Positions 57,962-64,000 of a DNA stretch of 64,000 nucleotides are shown piece after piece; position 1 is the stretch's first letter, and every line of letters begins with the position of its first letter. The position numbers and the translations under genes are program-made. Source of the DNA: Epiperipatus broadwayi (taxonomy: Eukaryota; Onychophora; Udeonychophora; Euonychophora; Peripatidae); contig JAQFVV010012491.1 of assembly GCA_028023455.1 (NCBI GenBank), positions 560,001 to 624,000 on the forward strand. Direction: 5' to 3'. The notes beneath the pieces were generated by a model, which was given only the letters and a program-made list of their open reading frames with translations, had not been told where the DNA came from and ran no database searches.

Positions 57962-60900
57962 AGACTCTAACTAATTCTATTACAACTAATATTATTAATT
58001 GAAATAAAATACTAGTTTTCTACTTCACCTTTGAGTAGTAAGTAATTTAACTTGCACTTTATGCAAAATTTGCATAAATTTTACATAAACCACAGCTAAA
58101 CTTCAGTTAACAGTAGGCTATGATTATGGAGACTCAAGGTCTCTGAACGTGCTTAGCCATATAACTTGCAAGAAAATTGAGACAAGCTTCATTTTTTTGT
58201 GTAAAGCACAAGTTAAATTACTAACTAATATTATTATAAAACTAATGAATGACCTTATTATATTTAATTTATGATATGAGACACTACGGCTATAACGTAT
58301 TAAGAAAATGGACATGAAGATGAAGGTATAATTAAAACTATATTTAATATTTGTATAAAAACTATTTACAACCTGGAGTTTGATCTCAGTCAATACTCCT
58401 AATATAGCATAAGTGTACATTAGAAAGTATTAATAATTTGACTTATCCCTTTGGGTATATAATGGTAGCACACTGTCATTTCATGCCCCAGATTAAATAT
58501 GTTAGCTATCATGTGAGATAGACATTGAACAAGATATACAGCAGTGAATTTACTTATCCCAACAATAGATTAATATATAAAGTTTTAAATTAAAGATTAA
58601 TTCTCAAAGGGGCCTGTTATTTGAGAGCAAATAACATGGGAGGCTTGGGGGTGAGATCAAGAGCAGAGAATAAAAGAATAATTGAACTAGATGAGAGGTG
58701 GTATTTATAGAGATGCCATAGAATCATAATTGAGTGAACTTTGAGATATAAGCCAGGAGAGAAATATATACTCATGGGCAGGATTTCTACTGGGGACCCT
58801 ACGAAATAGGTCATAAATGCAAGTCCAGGTGTGCAGGAACTTTTGCCTCTGTCACTACCCAACCGCATGATGGACTCAGATTTCCATGGCAGCACATGGA
58901 ATTATGCCCTTCCTAATGGAGTGAAATGATACCTTTAAATATAAATATCCAGTGATTTCCCTGGCTTGAAATAGGAGAAAAACTTTGGCATCACTCAATA
59001 ATAACACCTATCATTTGATAATAAAACATTGATATATATATATTTAATTGCTAATAAGTAATGATTCACTTCCAATACCCACATTTATGAGTGATTAACT
59101 GACAAGCCCTCAAATAACCTGAGATTGGTAGAATTAAATTCAATAATTACCAATCAAAATTAATATTAAAGGGTAAAGATTATAATTCTAGTATATTGCT
59201 ATTGTTAAGCTAAGACATCTGCCTGCACTAATTATGGTACACCCACATTCATAGCTAATCATGAAAGTAAGATGCATCTCTGAAGCTAAGATAATTCATT
59301 AAAAATGTAAAACAATATAAAAAAAGCATATTAATATAAAATGAGGCACACCCTACAAATAATTTATAAAATATAAGAATAGATAATTCCCGAGCTAGCC
59401 GATTAATAAATATAAGACAAGTTTACTATAAATATTATCTAATAACTCTATGCATTTTGGTGAAGATTAACATTTAATAAAGTTAAGAGGCTCGGTCAGA
59501 AATTATTGAGGTATGAAATTAATTATGTAGATAAATAATTTTCATAGAAATGGATACCCAAAGAAAAGGAAAGATCACATAGTAATTAAAAATTACAGAT
59601 TTTCAAAAGTTTAGTGGATTTAAAATAGAATTTACATGAGTATATATTATGATTAAAATATTACACATTAGGAAGATGAGTTCTAGTTTTTAAATAAGAA
59701 CAGGAATGTTCTTAAAGCTTTTGGGTACCAGTTACCTTTGATTTAAAGCAGCATGTGCACATTTTGAGTGATCCTCCTGTTTTTTGGATTTTGGCGCAGT
59801 AGTTTTTTTTTAAGAGTTCATTTAGTGTTCATGATTACAAGCAGCAGTCAATAAGGCAGCACCATATGGATTATAGCAGACAATTTAAGCTCATTTTTAA
59901 AGCAAGTAGGGGATTCAGTGCATCTCTCATTTCTCCAGAGGAATAGCTCATGCCTACTACTCGACCATAGCAAGATGATACGTAAAAAAGTATAGTTTAT
60001 AAAAAAACAGATGGCAGATGAGATTAGCCTGACATTGGGAGACTCACATAGATAGATAGAAAGAAGCCCATTTTACTTTAAACAGGACTTTTTATATCTT
60101 TTGTCTCCCTTGCTCTTTATCTTATGGATTGATTTGACATTACATATTTGTTCACTTTTCAGGTCTGCTCAAAATATCTGCAGGTAAAATAATGCATTAA
60201 GAGCACATGTTCTATTTGTCATTTCAATCCGAACATTTTACTTTACTTTATTACATATTTCACCTATGAAACAGTCAGATTTTTAACCCAACTGTTTCAC
60301 CTACTATATATGTTATATAGTAGTATTCATACCCATATACATACCACAAAAAACTCGTATATTTATTAATAATAATCTTAATAAATCCCATCTAAATTTA
60401 AATCTAAATAATACAATCACGTATGAGTGTGTGTATGTTTAAATATTTACGGAAATATTCATTTATATAACTCATGAAGCAAAATACACACATATATAGA
60501 TTGTTAATAAATTGCTAAGTGAAAAACTAATTGTATGTGTAACTTTAGACTACTTATATGCAAGAATATAAATGTTAATAGATTATAAAACATTCCATTT
60601 TCTATAATTTTATATATTTGTTAAATTATATATCTTCAAAATTATATAATTCTGCATATATCGGTAAATTATAATGGTCAGGTTACATATAGATTTGTTT
60701 TTCTGGACACACTGTCACCAGCATAATTAATCTTTACTGGTATAAGATTAATTAAAAATTTATATTTAGAATAAAACTTAGAAAACTGAATAAATTACGG
60801 CCTGTCAATGGTTTTTTTTTATCTATTTAATATTTGACACAGCAGGCTTCCGCGATAACTGGTGATTATCGTAAGGGCCAAAAAAACACTTCTAAGAAAA

Positions 60901-63099
60901 TAAAATAATGAAGGACAGGGGGGGGATACTGGTATAAAAGCAATAGTGGCCATCTTTCAAGGCATTCAAACTCACAAAAATCCAGAGCTTTTTGAATTAA
61001 TATTTGTAATAAGGTGAATAATCAGCATGTCGGGTTAAGTGGGCTCAAAATCTAACCTTCTGCCCAATGAATGGCCATCTAAGCCAGGAGAACATGAGTT
61101 GACCACCGCCAGAACCTAAAGATGGCACACTATCCAAAGAACTTGCCAGTACAGAGAAAGATCAAGATAAACAATGGTAATTACTCCTTACAATCTAAAA
61201 ACTTCAACTAATTCCAAATTTAAATGCTAGCTTAACCTTAAATTAATGGCCATTCTAATATTGTAAATGAAAATTATGTAGATTTTGTTTTATAATTTTA
61301 ATCTAAAGATTTGCATAAATTATAAATGTAATAACTGTATTTAAATCCTAAAGTCTTGCCTGATTCATAATAAGTTAACTGATACGAAAGAATTACTGAT
61401 ATCATTTAACTCATATAAATTAACTGATTCGAAATGATTTATTTGATACAAAAATTTACTGATATAAACAAATTATTGAATGATTTAAAATATTAGATGG
61501 TTTAAAATGTTTGAGTTGGTTTAAACTCATCTATAAATGATTTATGATTTATTATTTCAAAATCTAAAGTACTCTCATTCACACACATCTTTATTAATAT
61601 AATTGTATGATTTTATGTTTGGTTTACTCGTAAAATAATATTTGATTTAGTTAAGTATTAATTTGACTCCAAGTAATTAAATGCTATCTGTTTCAATTTG
61701 CTAAATGTAGAAATTAAATGTTTTATAAATTTAGTAATGTATATAATGCAATAAGCTGTTTAATCTAATAATAAAAATTTCTATGCTAATTTATTATTGT
61801 CTTAAGTTAATGATAATATTTGCCGTCATTAATCTTAGAGATAGCATTATAAAACTAGATCAATCATATTTTAGCGAACCTCACACAACTTTCTTTTAAA
61901 ATGAACAATTTTCAAATTTCACTTACTTGAAATTTTACTATGATTTAAAATGCATTTCTTAAGTTAATCTATGCCAAATCTTATTATTATTTAGTTACGT
62001 TATCTTGTTTATGCTATAAAACTTCAAAACCGAGCTTTATCCTTAATTAAACTATTAGCGAGAATTAAATAAAGATTCTGTCACATATATATGTAAGTCC
62101 GCATATACATATAACACGTATAATTATATACAAAATAAAAAGCTCTGTTTTGGAAAGGATAAAATGTCTAGAATTAAAAATCATTACAAACGTATCATCA
62201 CCGTAAGATAGATTTGCTTTTAAGTTAATATTTTAAACAAATATTTAGTTAAAGTGATAAAAATACAGCACACATCTATAAGTTTATATTTTAATTCCCC
62301 ATATGCTGTAATCCTCCTTCAGCTAATTAAATCAAAGCGTATATAGATAGCTTTGTAGATTGGATTCATAAATTCCCTAAATAGTATTATTAAGAGTACT
62401 ATAATATGAACTGATGTGGGGTTGTTTCATGAAAGAAACTTTTACTTTAGCATCTTAATTTTAAATATGATTATGTAGTCAGTGGTGCATATGTGTCCTT
62501 ATGAAATGTTATGGTGTATTTTCTTATTGCTGTACTTCTTTAATGGTCGCATGTCATTGCGCTGCACCATTACCTTTAGTTCAGGCAATTATCCTCTTCA
62601 GATGGTGACTGGTACAGGCCAACCCATTCTGCTTATTTTAAATGGAGCATGAGACTCATCCAGAGCATAAGACTCCCATATTCTTATATAAATTGCTCGA
62701 TCTACCAGACTAAAATGGCCTCCTATACCACAGCAATGAGAATCGGTCGCAGGGAACCGGTACTCGGTAAAAATCCCGTGAATAAGGCATATATGAGACG
62801 CAAATAAGGCTCAGTGTTATATGTTTTTCTTTACACACTAGTATCTGAAGTCTAACTTCCATTAATCAGTTCAACCTGCCATTTTAATAATTAATTCAGT
62901 ATTGATCTGACTAGAATCCAATCTAAATTGCATATTACTGTGTAGAGAATATATATTAAATATTTGTGCTAAGTAAATTATGTTTTTTACAAAATTTATT
63001 ATCACTTCCACTAATAGGGCAAATCTAAATCCTATTATAGCATAAACCTGGCATACATAACCATGAACAAAGGCAAATCGTTCTAAATTAAAATTCCGC
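57962..63099. other. 5 kb without a recognised gene
   Basis: Scattered more GC-balanced patches occur at 58600-58900 (a 92-codon minus-strand open frame without family motifs), 59700-60000, 60840-61160 and 62450-62830. I could not connect any of them with a known family. A TTATATAAATT string at 62685-62695 could be a TATA box. A G run lies at about 60918-60926. Confidence 0.4.
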
Positions 63100-63124
63100 T
63101 CATGCAAATTTTACTGTATTATAA

Positions 63125-63425
63125 TTTTATCACCTGCGAGTGATAGAAATATATATGTATAGCCAAATAAATAATTAGTTGTAACCTACATAATATCACC
63201 TGCAGTGATATGAGGCTATATACATATATATGTAGAACGGAAATGCAAACCTCCAAACTTTATTAATCATACTAGAAAGTTGAAATCACTTATAAGTAAA
63301 CTAACTTATATATGTAAACCAAATTGTGTAAAGCTGTACATCCAAAATTGTTACTGATAATGCATCACTTACATGTGAACCCCATTGAATTGTAATGTTC
63401 CCGAATCACCTGCATGTGAAATCCA
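63125..63425. repeat. Cluster of short palindromes around ATCACCTGC/GTGAT
   Basis: TATCACCTGCGAGTGATAG (about 63128-63146) and TATCACCTGCAGTGATA (about 63194-63210) are near-perfect small palindromes. Related half sites ATCACTTACATGTGA and ATCACCTGCATGTGAA follow at about 63364 and 63405. TATATATGTATAGCC (63149 on) and GGCTATATACATATATA (63212 on) form an additional inverted pair. They may be remnants of a degenerate repeat. Confidence 0.5.
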
Positions 63426-63627
63426 AAACTTGATTACTATAATAATGTTTTGAATTATTGTTACATTGAATTTATTAAATTGATTTTAAATTTACTCTAG
63501 TTTCTTGTCTTAGTCTTGCTCACCAACTCACTATTATTTAAACTTTAGTAATTAGCTTTATAATTTATTGAAATTTTGTATATAATTAATAATGATAAGG
63601 GTGCCACATGATACCTATATAGATATG

Positions 63628-63870
63628 CTATATAAAATACCCATTGTTACCCGTCTTGTGTGCTATTGTTGAGCTACTGCCAGCACGTGAAGAAGAGAAA
63701 TGCTGCTGAGACCTCAACTGTGTTATTTGTAAGGTTGTAAGTCTATGAGCAATGGTAGAGAAACTATGGTTATCCCAGAGCTGTGGATTCCACCACCGTA
63801 AACCTGGTCAGCCTTAGGATGATCTATCAGAGTTCTAGATTTTGTTGTGCAAATGCACATATTTGACCGT
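63628..63870 (+). promoter_or_regulatory. TATA-box-like promoter or LTR-like segment
   Basis: GCTATATAAAATACCC at 63628-63643 is a good TATA element. It is followed about 30 bp later by more GC-balanced sequence that runs to about 63850 and includes possible splice donors (GTAAGG at 63731, GTAAGT at 63738). It could be a gene start or a solo LTR. No coding frame is visible before the window ends. Confidence 0.3.
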
Positions 63871-64000
63871 TACACCTATGACCTCATTATACTGCATAGG
63901 TTTCTTTAAAACTAATTAAAAAGCTTTTAGGAATATTTCTCAGTATTGTATTTGTCTCTCTCCCCACCCATTATGACTTACAATATTACTTTTTTTTTTT

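Noticed and set aside
58617-58895. 92-codon minus-strand open frame as a gene
   Set aside because: No recognised motif, no supporting neighbours, and similar lengths arise by chance in less AT-rich patches; left unannotated as CDS.

Overview
The window is AT-rich (roughly 70 percent by eye), has no operon-like gene packing, and is dominated by decayed eukaryotic transposable elements with a few isolated genes between them. This fits a large metazoan genome. The mix (receptor guanylate cyclase-type ectodomain, intronless leucine-rich-repeat genes, Penelope-like, gypsy, RTE-like and other LINEs, hAT, Helitron, tRNA-derived SINEs) suggests an arthropod, perhaps a chelicerate. That placement is inference: no diagnostic marker or rRNA is present.

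Three genic items look real. An exon at 5089-5740 (+) encodes the start of a natriuretic-peptide-receptor/receptor-guanylate-cyclase type ligand-binding domain and ends at a splice donor. Two intronless genes, 23747-25189 (+) and 40608-42065 (-), encode related LRR proteins of about 480 residues. Both carry an N-terminal motif reminiscent of an Elongin-BC box.

Layout: 1-5 kb has a 0.44 kb foldback MITE, a SINE and an RTE 3' end. 5-9 kb has the receptor exon and two tRNA-type SINEs. 9-15.5 kb has a LINE relic (-), a gypsy relic (-), two more SINE copies and a Helitron 3' end. 16-22 kb has an RTE-like relic and two Penelope-like elements head to head. The right-hand one is split by a 1.03 kb MITE with 48-51 bp terminal inverted repeats and an 8-bp target duplication. 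23.7-25.2 kb is the first LRR gene. 25.9-28.8 kb is a hAT element whose body is a broken KIAA1586/ZNF862-like reading frame. 32.7-33.5 kb is a foldback repeat. 34.2-39.1 kb is a degenerate gypsy provirus with recognisable gag, protease, RT, RNase H, integrase and LTR remnants. 40.6-42.1 kb is the second LRR gene. 46-50 kb has microsatellites and two LINE relics on the minus strand. 52.4-56.4 kb is a third minus-strand LINE with a zinc-knuckle ORF1 and an endonuclease/RT ORF2. 56.5-64 kb has a 41-bp minisatellite and otherwise no recognisable gene.

All transposon reading frames carry stops and frameshifts, so those elements are fossils. The best preserved insertions are two 91-96 bp tRNA-type SINEs with perfect 14-bp target duplications.
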